Shown here in pieces: positions 8,448 to 15,643 of a DNA stretch of 64,000 nucleotides. Source of the DNA: JAQVEB01 sp028698105 (GTDB taxonomy: Bacteria; Bacteroidota; Bacteroidia; Bacteroidales; Dysgonomonadaceae); NCBI GenBank assembly GCA_964293155.1, contig CAXYYA010000012.1, positions 1 through 64,000 of the forward strand, read 5' to 3'. Position numbers and translations under genes: made by a program. Numbering within the stretch: the stretch's first letter is position 1; each line of letters opens with the position of its first letter. The notes under the pieces were generated by a model that was given only the letters and a program-made list of their open reading frames with translations, had not been told where the DNA came from and did no database searches.

Positions 8448-9494
8448 ATGGCAAAAATGAATTTTGGCGGGATAGAAGAAAACGTGGTTACCCGCGACGA
8501 GTTTCCGTTGAGCAAAGCTCAGGAAGTACTGAAGGATGAAACGATCGCTGTGATCGGTTACGGCGTGCAAGGGCCGGGACAGTCGCTAAACCTTCGTGAT
8601 AACGGTTTTAACGTGATCGTGGGGCAGCGCAAAGACAGCAAATCGTGGGACAAAGCCGTTTCCGACGGCTGGGTTCCCGGAGAAACGCTTTTCGAAATAG
8701 AAGAAGCATGCCGGCGCGGAACGATTATCCAATACCTGCTTTCGGATGCAGCGCAAATTGCGCTTTGGCCGACGGTGAAAAAACACCTGACGGCAGGAAA
8801 AGCATTGTATTTCTCGCACGGCTTCGGCATTACCTACAAAGAACGCACGGGAATTGTTCCTCCTGCCGATGTGGACGTGATTTTGGTAGCGCCCAAAGGT
8901 TCCGGAACAAGCCTTCGCAAAATGTTTCTGGAAGGGCGCGGCTTAAATTCCAGCTACGCTATTTTTCAGGATGCTACCGGAAAAGCGTATGATCGCGTGG
9001 TGGCGCTGGGTATTGGCGTGGGTTCGGGTTATTTGTTTGAAACCGATTTCAAACGCGAAGTGTATTCCGATCTCACGGGTGAGCGCGGCACGCTGATGGG
9101 CGCTATTCAGGGCTTGTTGCAGGCGCAGTACGAAGTGCTTCGTGAGAACGGTCACACGCCGTCGGAAGCGTTCAACGAAACGGTGGAGGAACTTACGCAA
9201 TCGCTGATGCCGCTTTTCGCCGAAAAAGGGATGGACTGGATGTACGCCAACTGTTCAACCACCGCTCAGCGCGGCGCGCTGGACTGGATGACGCCCTTCC
9301 ATGATGCCACCAAGCCTGTTTTCGAAAAGCTGTACAAAGAAGTGGCCAGCGGCAACGAAGCGCAACGATCCATAGACAGCAACTCGCAAGCCGATTACCG
9401 CGCCGGACTGGAAAAAGAACTGAAAGCCCTTCGCGAAAGCGAAATGTGGCAAACGGGGGCAGTGGTTAGAAAGTTGAGGCCGGAGAATAATTAA
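8448..9494 (+). CDS. ilvC: ketol-acid reductoisomerase
   Basis: IlvC isomerises and reduces acetohydroxy acids to dihydroxy acids with NADPH and Mg2+. The Rossmann fold starts at TIAVIGYGVQGPGQSLNLRD (residues 32-51) followed by GQRKDSKSWDKA, where the arginine and serines fit NADPH preference. Conserved active-site regions include FSHGFGI, VAPKGSGT and DLTGERGTLMGAIQG. The 348-aa length and the C-terminus ending VVRKLRPENN are typical of the Bacteroidales enzyme. It is the last gene of the operon; a repeat-built terminator follows near 9754. Confidence 0.96.
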   Translation: MAKMNFGGIEENVVTRDEFPLSKAQEVLKDETIAVIGYGVQGPGQSLNLRDNGFNVIVGQRKDSKSWDKAVSDGWVPGETLFEIEEACRRGTIIQYLLSDAAQIALWPTVKKHLTAGKALYFSHGFGITYKERTGIVPPADVDVILVAPKGSGTSLRKMFLEGRGLNSSYAIFQDATGKAYDRVVALGIGVGSGYLFETDFKREVYSDLTGERGTLMGAIQGLLQAQYEVLRENGHTPSEAFNETVEELTQSLMPLFAEKGMDWMYANCSTTAQRGALDWMTPFHDATKPVFEKLYKEVASGNEAQRSIDSNSQADYRAGLEKELKALRESEMWQTGAVVRKLRPENN

Positions 9495-9504
9495 TAAAGC
9501 CGTA

Positions 9505-9530
9505 GTAGAGACGCATTGAATGCGTCTCTC
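9505..9530. repeat. GTAGAGAC palindrome, copy 2
   Basis: GTAGAGACGCA, a 4-nt loop TTGA, and ATGCGTCTCTC form an imperfect inverted repeat directly after ilvC. There is no T-run after it. Confidence 0.75.
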
Positions 9531-9575
9531 ATGGTTTAATTGGGTGAAGCAATTTGTAATCGCTTTAAAATAAGT

Positions 9576-9726
9576 GAGGTCGTCTCAAAAGTAAAATCTG
9601 CTATCAAATTGTCATTCTGAATGGAGCTTTAGCGAAATGAAGAATCTATTTAGCTTGACAATATAGATGTTTCACTTCGTTCAACATGACAAAATGAAAC
9701 GACAGTGATACTTTTGAGACAACCTC
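9576..9726. mobile_element. MITE-like element, copy 1
   Basis: The 151-bp block begins GAGGTCGTCTCAAAAGTA and ends TACTTTTGAGACAACCTC, inverted repeats differing at one base. The interior (CAAATTGTCATTCTGAATGG … GAAATGAAGAATCTATTTAG … TTTCACTTCGTTCAAC) is shared with the copy at 36057-36211. It has no coding capacity and no clear target-site duplication. It would need a transposase supplied in trans, not seen in the window. Confidence 0.75.
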
Positions 9727-9753
9727 GTCCCGAAGAAAAAACTTTTGTCAAAA

Positions 9754-9797
9754 GTAGAGACGATGTACGCATCGTCTCTGCTTTTTTTTTATTTTTG
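9754..9797 (+). terminator. GTAGAGAC palindrome copy 3, acting as terminator of the ilv operon
   Basis: AGAGACGATG and CATCGTCTCT pair over a TACG loop, then GC and a run of T. This is the shape of an intrinsic terminator, built from a member of the GTAGAGAC repeat family. The T-run also contains the TATTTTTG promoter element (9790-9797) of the next gene. Confidence 0.65.
9790..9797 (+). promoter_or_regulatory. possible -7 element of the DUF2905 gene
   Basis: TATTTTTG matches the Bacteroidota TAnnTTTG consensus. It lies only 3 nt before the ATG at 9801, so transcription from it would be nearly leaderless; it may be a chance match in a T-run. Confidence 0.3.
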
Positions 9798-9800
9798 CGT

Positions 9801-10031
9801 ATGCAAAATATAGGAAAAATACTGATCGCAGTCGGGTTGATTGTGGTGATTGCCGGAATCGTACTGTGGCTGTTGGGCGATAAACTGTCGTTTCTGGGTC
9901 GGTTACCCGGCGATATCCGGGTGGAAAAAGAAAACGTCCGATTCTATTTTCCCATTACGACCATGATTTTGCTCAGCGCGGTTATCAGTCTTATTTTGTG
10001 GATTATCCGCAAGGTTGGAGGAATGTTCTGA
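9801..10031 (+). CDS. DUF2905 family small membrane protein
   Basis: The 76-aa protein has two hydrophobic helices (about residues 5-25 and 50-70) around the conserved family centre FLGRLPGDIRVEKENVRFYFP. The family is widespread and of unknown function; it is predicted to sit in the inner membrane. The start is the ATG at 9801 because conservation begins there; an upstream in-frame ATG at 9705 lies in the MITE and repeat sequence. It converges on pdxA, whose stop is 5 nt away, with no terminator between them. Confidence 0.88.
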   Translation: MQNIGKILIAVGLIVVIAGIVLWLLGDKLSFLGRLPGDIRVEKENVRFYFPITTMILLSAVISLILWIIRKVGGMF

Positions 10032-10036
10032 ACTCT

Positions 10037-11131
10037 TTATTCTTCCTCTGTCGTCAAATCCAGTTTTTCATCATCTTTGCCCCGATCGTGATACATTTTG
10101 CGCAGCGGATTTTCGCGTGCTTCATCGAATGCTTTGCGGTTGTTGAAAATGTCAATAGCCATGTAAATGGCCTGACGGAACGATTCGTCGGAAGCCTTGT
10201 CCTGACCCGTAATATCGTAGGCTGTGCCGTGATCGGGCGACGTGCGCACGACGGGCAACCCGGCCGTGAAATTCACGCCTGCATCCATCGCGATGGTTTT
10301 AAACGGTATCAATCCCTGATCGTGATACATGGCGAGCACGGCATCGAAATCCTTATATCGTGCAGTTCCGAAAAACCCGTCTGCGGCAAACGGGCCGGAG
10401 CATAAAATACCCTGATCCTGCATTTCTTTTATTGCCGGAGCAATGATCTCGGTTTCCTCCGTTCCCAACAATCCGTTTTCTCCGGCATGGGGATTGAGCC
10501 CCAGCACGGCAATGCGCGGACTATCAATCCGAAAATCGCGTTTTAACGAAAAATCCAGCGTTTTTAGTTTCTCCACGATCGTTTCTTTGGAAAGATTTTC
10601 TGAAACCTCTCCAATGGGAACGTGTGCGGTTACCAGCGCCACGCGTAGCGTATCGGTGGCGAGGATCATCAGCGCTTTTTCGCCGTTTACGGCGAAGCGT
10701 TCCTGCAGGAATTCGGTATGTCCCGGAAAATGAAAGGTTTCGCTGTGAATGGCGTCCTTGTTTATCGGAAGGGTGACCAAAACGTCAATTTTGTTGTTTT
10801 TTAGATCGTTTGATGCGGAATCGAGCGCCATGTACGATGCTTCGCCTGCGGCTTCGGACGTAGTTCCCATATCAATCTTCACTTCGTCTCTCACGCAATT
10901 CACGAAGTTGATATGTGCCTCTTTTCCGTCATCGGCCCTGTTGATGAGGTTCAGTGACAACGGTTTGTAGTCGAGGACTTTCCTGTAATATGAGGCCGCC
11001 TTGGATGAGCCGTAAATAACGGGATTGAAGAGTTCGAGAAGACGTTCGTCTGAAAAGGCTTTCAATAATATTTCATATCCCACGCCGTTGATATCGCCGT
11101 GGGTAATTCCTACTTTTACTAATGCTGACAT
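10037..11131 (-). CDS. pdxA: 4-hydroxythreonine-4-phosphate dehydrogenase
   Basis: PdxA acts in DXP-dependent pyridoxal phosphate synthesis, oxidising 4-phosphohydroxy-L-threonine with NAD+. The N-terminus GITHGDINGVGYEI is the family start. Metal-binding histidines lie in FPGHTEFL, TAHVP and YHDQGLIPFK, and the terminal part GLPVVRTSPDHGTAYDITG is diagnostic. At 364 aa it is slightly longer than enterobacterial PdxA, with a charged tail (KDDEKLDLTTEEE). It follows a DUF4837 lipoprotein gene by 24 nt on the same strand, so the two are probably cotranscribed. Confidence 0.95.
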   Translation of the reverse strand: MSALVKVGITHGDINGVGYEILLKAFSDERLLELFNPVIYGSSKAASYYRKVLDYKPLSLNLINRADDGKEAHINFVNCVRDEVKIDMGTTSEAAGEASYMALDSASNDLKNNKIDVLVTLPINKDAIHSETFHFPGHTEFLQERFAVNGEKALMILATDTLRVALVTAHVPIGEVSENLSKETIVEKLKTLDFSLKRDFRIDSPRIAVLGLNPHAGENGLLGTEETEIIAPAIKEMQDQGILCSGPFAADGFFGTARYKDFDAVLAMYHDQGLIPFKTIAMDAGVNFTAGLPVVRTSPDHGTAYDITGQDKASDESFRQAIYMAIDIFNNRKAFDEARENPLRKMYHDRGKDDEKLDLTTEEE

Positions 11132-11155
11132 GTTATGTTGTTTTCTTTGTGTATC

Positions 11156-12160
11156 TTATTTCTTTTCCGCTGTTGTGTTCGGATCGAGTATTTTTATGGT
11201 GTAAAACGATGCTTCGAGGTTGCGGATAAGGTTTCGTTTTTTGCCTTCGGGGGCATACACGAAAACGGTAGCCACAATCACCTTGTTGGTGTTCGGATTG
11301 ACGAACGCCTGTGAAACGAACGGGCCGCCCATCATATCGGTGGTCATTTCCCACAACCCGCGCAGTTCCGCACGGAAAATGCCGTCAACATCCATTTTCT
11401 TATAAAAAGGATCATACATTTTAGAGATAGCCATCTGCGAATTGTGCGCACCCTTGATGTGCTGACCCAAAACCCGGTTTTGAATGGCGATGAGCGAGTC
11501 TTTTTCAAAAACATTTTCATTCGTGTACGGGAATTGATAGATCACGATATCCTGCCGTCTTTCGCCCGCGTTGTTGGTTGCCCAATAAAAATCTTGTTCC
11601 GTTGTGATGGTGGGCAGGCCCTTGGGATAGAACATGGAGATGCCGAAGTTTTTTCTGATCTCGGCCTGAGGCGAGCTGGCGTCTTTTGTAAGCCATTCGG
11701 CGGTGCGTTCCAACTCCTTGTTTACGAGGTAATCAATTATTTTTTCTTTGTTCTGGATCACGTAATTTACGAATGTAAGCGTGTCCGGCGCTTTAATAGT
11801 CATAACAACCTGTCCGTAAGCATATTTATCGAGTTCGGATGATAGCTTGGGTGCGGAATAAATATTCGATATTTCGGGAATAACAACGTTGCGTGTCATT
11901 TTGAATGTGCTGGTGAAGTTTTCGGGTGTCACCTGCAGGATTCTGAAATTCGGCTCTGTTTGCGGCAGGCCGGCCACGGGAGAATTCAATACGTCGAACA
12001 AAGCTCTTCCGGCCATGCCGTCGTTCCAGTCGTTTTCTGCCATAACCACTAAAACTTCGTTTGCGGTTGACGATGCCGACAGAAAGCTGCCACCCCCGTC
12101 GCAGGAAGCAAACAACAACGAAATGCCGATGAGAGAAACAAAATAACTTACCTGTTTCAT
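11156..12160 (-). CDS. DUF4837 family lipoprotein
   Basis: I place the start at 12160 (MKQVSYFVSLIGISLLFASC): this gives a lipoprotein signal peptide with lipobox FASC (Cys20) followed by an Asp/Gly-rich linker. The mature protein (ending …DPNTTAEKK) matches the Bacteroidota-specific DUF4837 family from memory (TANEVLVVMAENDWND; IQNRVLGQHIKGAH). Function unknown. A longer reading from 12241 would add 27 residues with no signal peptide and would span the promoter. A -7 element lies at 12212-12219. Its neighbour pdxA is downstream in the same direction. Confidence 0.82.
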   Translation of the reverse strand: MKQVSYFVSLIGISLLFASCDGGGSFLSASSTANEVLVVMAENDWNDGMAGRALFDVLNSPVAGLPQTEPNFRILQVTPENFTSTFKMTRNVVIPEISNIYSAPKLSSELDKYAYGQVVMTIKAPDTLTFVNYVIQNKEKIIDYLVNKELERTAEWLTKDASSPQAEIRKNFGISMFYPKGLPTITTEQDFYWATNNAGERRQDIVIYQFPYTNENVFEKDSLIAIQNRVLGQHIKGAHNSQMAISKMYDPFYKKMDVDGIFRAELRGLWEMTTDMMGGPFVSQAFVNPNTNKVIVATVFVYAPEGKKRNLIRNLEASFYTIKILDPNTTAEKK

Positions 12161-12211
12161 AATATGCTGTTTTAAGATGAATTTTTCCATTTTTGTATTT
12201 ATTTTCTTAGA

Positions 12212-12219
12212 CAAAAATA
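12212..12219 (-). promoter_or_regulatory. -7 element of the DUF4837-pdxA operon
   Basis: On the minus strand this reads TATTTTTG, matching TAnnTTTG, about 52 nt upstream of the chosen start. No convincing -33 element was identified. Confidence 0.5.
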
Positions 12220-12320
12220 CAACGATTTGATTGAAAACCAAATGCGAACCTCCTTATTTATGATTATTTTAGTAATTATACAGCCAAATAAATAGTTGAT
12301 AAGACAATTCGGATTACGGG

Positions 12321-13352
12321 TTACGAGTTGCGGGTTCTTTGCTCTCCGCTGAGCATGCCGCAGGCGGCCGAAATATCTTCGCCGCGCGAAGTGCGAATGG
12401 TGCAGATAAAGCCTTTGGCGGTGAGAAAGTCGCGGAATTTAACCATGGTTTCATTGTGTGAAGGCTCGAGTTCGCTTCCGGGTATTTTGTGGAAGCGGAT
12501 GAGGTTGATGCGGCAATCCAGTCCTGAAAGGAGTTTGGCAAGTTCGCGCGCATAAACGAGTGAATCGTTCACGGCGTTGAACATGATGTATTCGAATGAT
12601 AGCCGTCGTTGCCGGCTCCAATCGTAATTGCGCAGCAAATCAATGACCTCTGCCGCAGGATATGTTTTTTCGATGGGCATAAGCGACCGGCGCTGCACCG
12701 ACAGCGGGCTGTGCAGGCTCACGGCCAGGTGGCAGTTGCTTTCGTCCAGAAAACGTTTCAGTTTAGGCAGTACGCCAATGGTGGAGAGCGTGATGCGTTT
12801 GGGACTCCACGCCAGCGCGTAATCGGCCGTGAGAATTTCGATGGCTTTCATCACATTGTCGTAATTGTCGAGCGGTTCGCCCATGCCCATGAACACGATA
12901 TTGGTGAGTTGTTCGGCATCGGGAACGGAATACACCTGATTCAGTATTTCATTAACCGTCAGGTTGCCGTTGAAACCCATTTTCCCTGTCAGACAAAAAT
13001 CGCAGTTCATTTTGCAACCTACCTGTGAGGAAACGCACAGCGTAAGGCGGTCGTCTTCGGGAATGTTCACCGATTCAATGAATTGTACGTTTTGCGCAGC
13101 AAAAAGCATTTTTTGCGTGCCGTCGGCCGAAGTCTGGATGTTTTGGGGTTCGGTGCGGCCTACCTCGAATCGTTTTTTCAACACATCCCTGTTCCGCAAG
13201 GAAATATTGGTCATTTCGTCAATGGTTTTCACCCGCTTCACATACACCCAGTCGGCAATTTGTTTGGCGGTGAATTTGGGGAGGTTGAGCTCCAGAACGC
13301 TTTCGGTAATTTCGGCAAGCGTTAGGCCGAGGAGATATTTTGACGGAGTCAT
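12321..13352 (-). CDS. rlmN: 23S rRNA (adenine2503-C2) / tRNA (adenine37-C2) methyltransferase
   Basis: RlmN is a radical-SAM enzyme that methylates A2503 of 23S rRNA and A37 of some tRNAs. The cluster-binding motif is Cys113-x3-Cys117-x2-Cys120 (CKMNCDFC), followed by GEPLDNYDNV for SAM binding; the methyl-accepting cysteine is Cys331 in ISAACGML. The 343-aa length is normal. The C-terminal residues RTRNS and the stop codon fall in a short repeat of AACCCG-like units. The ATG overlaps the stop of the upstream nucleotidyltransferase gene by 4 nt (ATGA), implying translational coupling. Confidence 0.95.
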   Translation of the reverse strand: MTPSKYLLGLTLAEITESVLELNLPKFTAKQIADWVYVKRVKTIDEMTNISLRNRDVLKKRFEVGRTEPQNIQTSADGTQKMLFAAQNVQFIESVNIPEDDRLTLCVSSQVGCKMNCDFCLTGKMGFNGNLTVNEILNQVYSVPDAEQLTNIVFMGMGEPLDNYDNVMKAIEILTADYALAWSPKRITLSTIGVLPKLKRFLDESNCHLAVSLHSPLSVQRRSLMPIEKTYPAAEVIDLLRNYDWSRQRRLSFEYIMFNAVNDSLVYARELAKLLSGLDCRINLIRFHKIPGSELEPSHNETMVKFRDFLTAKGFICTIRTSRGEDISAACGMLSGEQRTRNS

Positions 13353-14026
13353 TGTTTTGTAATTCTGATTTGTTCCTTTAAATAAGTCTCAATTTCTTTG
13401 GTTGTTACGAGATATTTAGGCTCCAACAATTGAAAGTTTTTATCTTCTTCAATGCGTTCAGCATTTCCAAGAAATGAAAAGAGTGACTTTGATGAAACAC
13501 GATGTTCTGCATGTTTCAAAGTGGCTTCGAATAATGATTTGATTTTTGAAGAATCATCAATTGCCTTAAAAATGCAATATATATCATAGTAATCGCGAAA
13601 CGCGTTACGTCGTGTCAGCAACTCCATTTTCATCACCGCGATGGATTCTATATCGGCAATAAACAAGTTTTCTTGAATGTGAATTCTTCTGTTCAGCGGC
13701 GAACGTCGTTGGGATGCATAAAATGAAAATTTCACATTACGGATGTTAAACGTAACGTGGTCGAAACCGAACACATTGATATTTTCAATTTTCCCAACCG
13801 ATTCAAACGCATGAACAATTTTGTCCCATTCCACGCTCATTTGCTCTCCTTTGTGTGTGCACCAAAGCATGAAATCAAAATCTTCACTTTTCCGGTGATT
13901 TAGTTGCAAAGCCAATGCAGTTCCGCCTACCAAGGTAAACCTACGGATGATACCGAGCTTTGTTATTTCATCGAATATTACCGAAGCCTGTGTGTTTAAA
14001 CCATTAATTTGCGTGTTCTCTGACAT
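13349..14026 (-). CDS. AbiEii/AbiGii-type nucleotidyltransferase (putative toxin)
   Basis: The family core is evident: FTLVGGTALALQLNHRKSED followed by FDF, in the first 60 residues, the GG[ST] and DxD elements of a DNA polymerase beta-like nucleotidyltransferase fold. RRNAFRDYYDIYCIF further along is the AbiEii K/RD-x2-D helix motif. In known type IV systems AbiEii is the toxin and transfers nucleotides to an RNA target. I choose MSENTQ at 14026; an ATG at 14038 is also possible. Either start overlaps the preceding small gene (23 or 35 nt), and the stop overlaps rlmN. The classical AbiEi antitoxin is absent; the small upstream gene occupies its place. Confidence 0.8.
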   Translation of the reverse strand: MSENTQINGLNTQASVIFDEITKLGIIRRFTLVGGTALALQLNHRKSEDFDFMLWCTHKGEQMSVEWDKIVHAFESVGKIENINVFGFDHVTFNIRNVKFSFYASQRRSPLNRRIHIQENLFIADIESIAVMKMELLTRRNAFRDYYDIYCIFKAIDDSSKIKSLFEATLKHAEHRVSSKSLFSFLGNAERIEEDKNFQLLEPKYLVTTKEIETYLKEQIRITKQ

Positions 14027-14327
14027 ATTCGGAGTCATTTTCTATATCAAAATAAAACCAGGCTAAAAATTTATTCAAATTGAAAAGATATTCGCCTTGT
14101 GGTAAGAGTTTTGCTTCCCAAACCTGTCGGATTTTTTCTTTCGGAAAAATGGAGAAGAGCACGTTTATTTCGGGAATATCAAGATATATCAATGTTTTTT
14201 CAATAAGAAACTCATCGGACAAACCGATATCTTTTACAGATTCCGGTGTGTACGACCAAAAAGCATTTTCGCCGATGATTTTATCTGTCAGAAATGTCTT
14301 TCTGTCTTGAATTTCTTGTTGTTCCAT
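14004..14327 (-). CDS. small partner of the AbiEii-like nucleotidyltransferase (putative antitoxin)
   Basis: I do not recognise this 107-aa protein firmly; it resembles short 'DUF6922-like' proteins encoded before AbiEii genes in Bacteroidota. It is acidic, begins MEQQEIQDRKTFLTDKI, and has FWSYTPE, IYLDIPEINVLFSIFPKEKI and a C-terminal aromatic patch (KFLAWFYFD). No DNA-binding wing or enzyme motif is evident. Its 3' end overlaps the nucleotidyltransferase start, which is typical of toxin-antitoxin partners. The first ATG in frame at 14351 would precede a -7 promoter element, so 14327 is preferred. Confidence 0.6.
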   Translation of the reverse strand: MEQQEIQDRKTFLTDKIIGENAFWSYTPESVKDIGLSDEFLIEKTLIYLDIPEINVLFSIFPKEKIRQVWEAKLLPQGEYLFNLNKFLAWFYFDIENDSEYVREHAN

Positions 14328-14338
14328 TTTTTTTCTTA

Positions 14339-14346
14339 CAAATGTA
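14339..14346 (-). promoter_or_regulatory. possible -7 element of the AbiEii-rlmN operon
   Basis: The minus strand reads TACATTTG, 11 nt before the start at 14327. A start site here would leave only a few bases of leader. No -33 box is clear. Confidence 0.35.
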
Positions 14347-14623
14347 CACAAAATTGCCGAATTGTTCGCATCTTTATTCCGCGTTCTTTATCCTTGCATT
14401 TCAAAGTTTTTTAGTTAAGTTTGCATTCCGGGAAACACTGGCATAATTAATTCAATGCAGTGCTTTCTTTAAACAGTTGTTCGATGGGTTTTCAATTGTA
14501 ATTCGTTGTGGCGTTGATATTTTCTACAAAATCGCGAATTACGTGAAGCAAATATCTATTGAATTACGGCGATGCCGAATATCAATCATTTCTGCGGTAA
14601 TAAATAATTTCAAATGCTTTTGT

Positions 14624-15496
14624 ATGAAAACAAATTTCATTCTTTCATTTTTTCTAATTTGCACGATGACTATGGCACAACAAAATCCGGTATTGCTTTT
14701 CCCGAACGGCGCCCCGGGTGAGAATAAAAAATTGAAACAGGTGGACGACCTGAGCGGAAACAAAGTAGCGGGTTGTCCCGTGTTGCGCATCAGCGACGTG
14801 AGCGAACCTACGCTGACGTTTTATCCGGCTCCGGCCGACAACAATTACGGTGCGACGATTATCGTGAATCCGGGCGGCGGATATCAGATTTTGGCATACA
14901 ACCTGGAAGGTACCGAAATTTGCAAACGGTTCAACAGCCACGGTGTGAACTGTGTGCTGGTGAAATACCGCGTTCCCGCACGCGAGGGCTTACCGCGATA
15001 CGCCGCTCCGTTGCAGGATTTGCAGCGCGCCATAGCATACACGCGATCGCATGCGGCGCAATGGAATATTGATCCGGATAAAATAGGCGTGATGGGGTTT
15101 TCAGCCGGAGCGCACTTGTCGGCAATGGCCAGCACGGCATATAGCGAAAGCACGTATCCTGCTGTGGATGAATCAGATAACGTGAGCCTTCGCCCCGATT
15201 TCTGCATTCTCATCTATCCGGCTTACCTTGATGGCGACCACTTTTCCATCGCTCCCGAACTGAAAGTTACACCGGAAACGCCACCTACGTTTTTGGTGCA
15301 AACTGAAGACGACAGCCGTTTGCTCAACAGCAGTATTTTCTATTATTATGCCCTGAAAGAAGCCAAAGTGCCTGCTTCCATGCATTTGTACCCTTCGGGT
15401 GGACACGGCTACGGGTTGCGCAATACGGGCGATCTGGTGAACGAATGGCCGTACCGGGTGATGGACTGGCTGCGCGATATTGGGATGGTAAAATAA
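14624..15496 (+). CDS. secreted alpha/beta-hydrolase, acetyl-xylan/feruloyl esterase-like
   Basis: The start at 14624 gives a clean signal peptide (MKTNFILSFFLICTMTMAQQ); reading from 14477 would add 49 residues ahead of it. The 290-aa protein has the BD-FAE/Est type layout: oxyanion loop NPGGGY (82-87), nucleophile elbow GFSAGAH with Ser160, probable acid Asp229 or Asp230 (QTEDD) and catalytic His261 in SGGHGYG. It is predicted to be a periplasmic or exported carboxylesterase acting on acylated sugars or small esters; the exact substrate cannot be told. It stands alone, divergent from the AbiEii operon, and ends in a hairpin terminator. Confidence 0.85.
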   Translation: MKTNFILSFFLICTMTMAQQNPVLLFPNGAPGENKKLKQVDDLSGNKVAGCPVLRISDVSEPTLTFYPAPADNNYGATIIVNPGGGYQILAYNLEGTEICKRFNSHGVNCVLVKYRVPAREGLPRYAAPLQDLQRAIAYTRSHAAQWNIDPDKIGVMGFSAGAHLSAMASTAYSESTYPAVDESDNVSLRPDFCILIYPAYLDGDHFSIAPELKVTPETPPTFLVQTEDDSRLLNSSIFYYYALKEAKVPASMHLYPSGGHGYGLRNTGDLVNEWPYRVMDWLRDIGMVK

Positions 15497-15503
15497 TGAC
15501 AGT

Positions 15504-15535
15504 AAAAACGGAGACTTTCGCAAGCCTCCGTTTTT
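15504..15535 (+). terminator. intrinsic terminator after the esterase gene
   Basis: AAAAACGGAG and CTCCGTTTTT pair over a 12-nt loop, 7 nt after the stop codon. The A-run on the left would also let it work from the minus strand. Confidence 0.75.
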
Positions 15536-15643
15536 AATTTGAGTGAAATTCAAAAGTAGAGTGTTTATTGTTGTTGGGTGATGGATGCTGGGTGTTGGGT
15601 TTAATCGTCCGATCTCCCAATCTCCCTCTCGCCTCGTCTTGTA

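Larger units (their letters stand above)
9495..9800. other. intergenic block made almost entirely of repeats
   Basis: The 306 bases between ilvC and the DUF2905 gene hold two GTAGAGAC palindromes (9505-9530 and 9754-9780) around one MITE-like element (9576-9726), then a T-run and a -7 promoter element. No coding sequence is apparent. Confidence 0.8.

Noticed and set aside
9576..9726. Full insertion sequence
   Set aside because: The element is only about 150 bp with no coding capacity, so it is at most a non-autonomous MITE-type unit.
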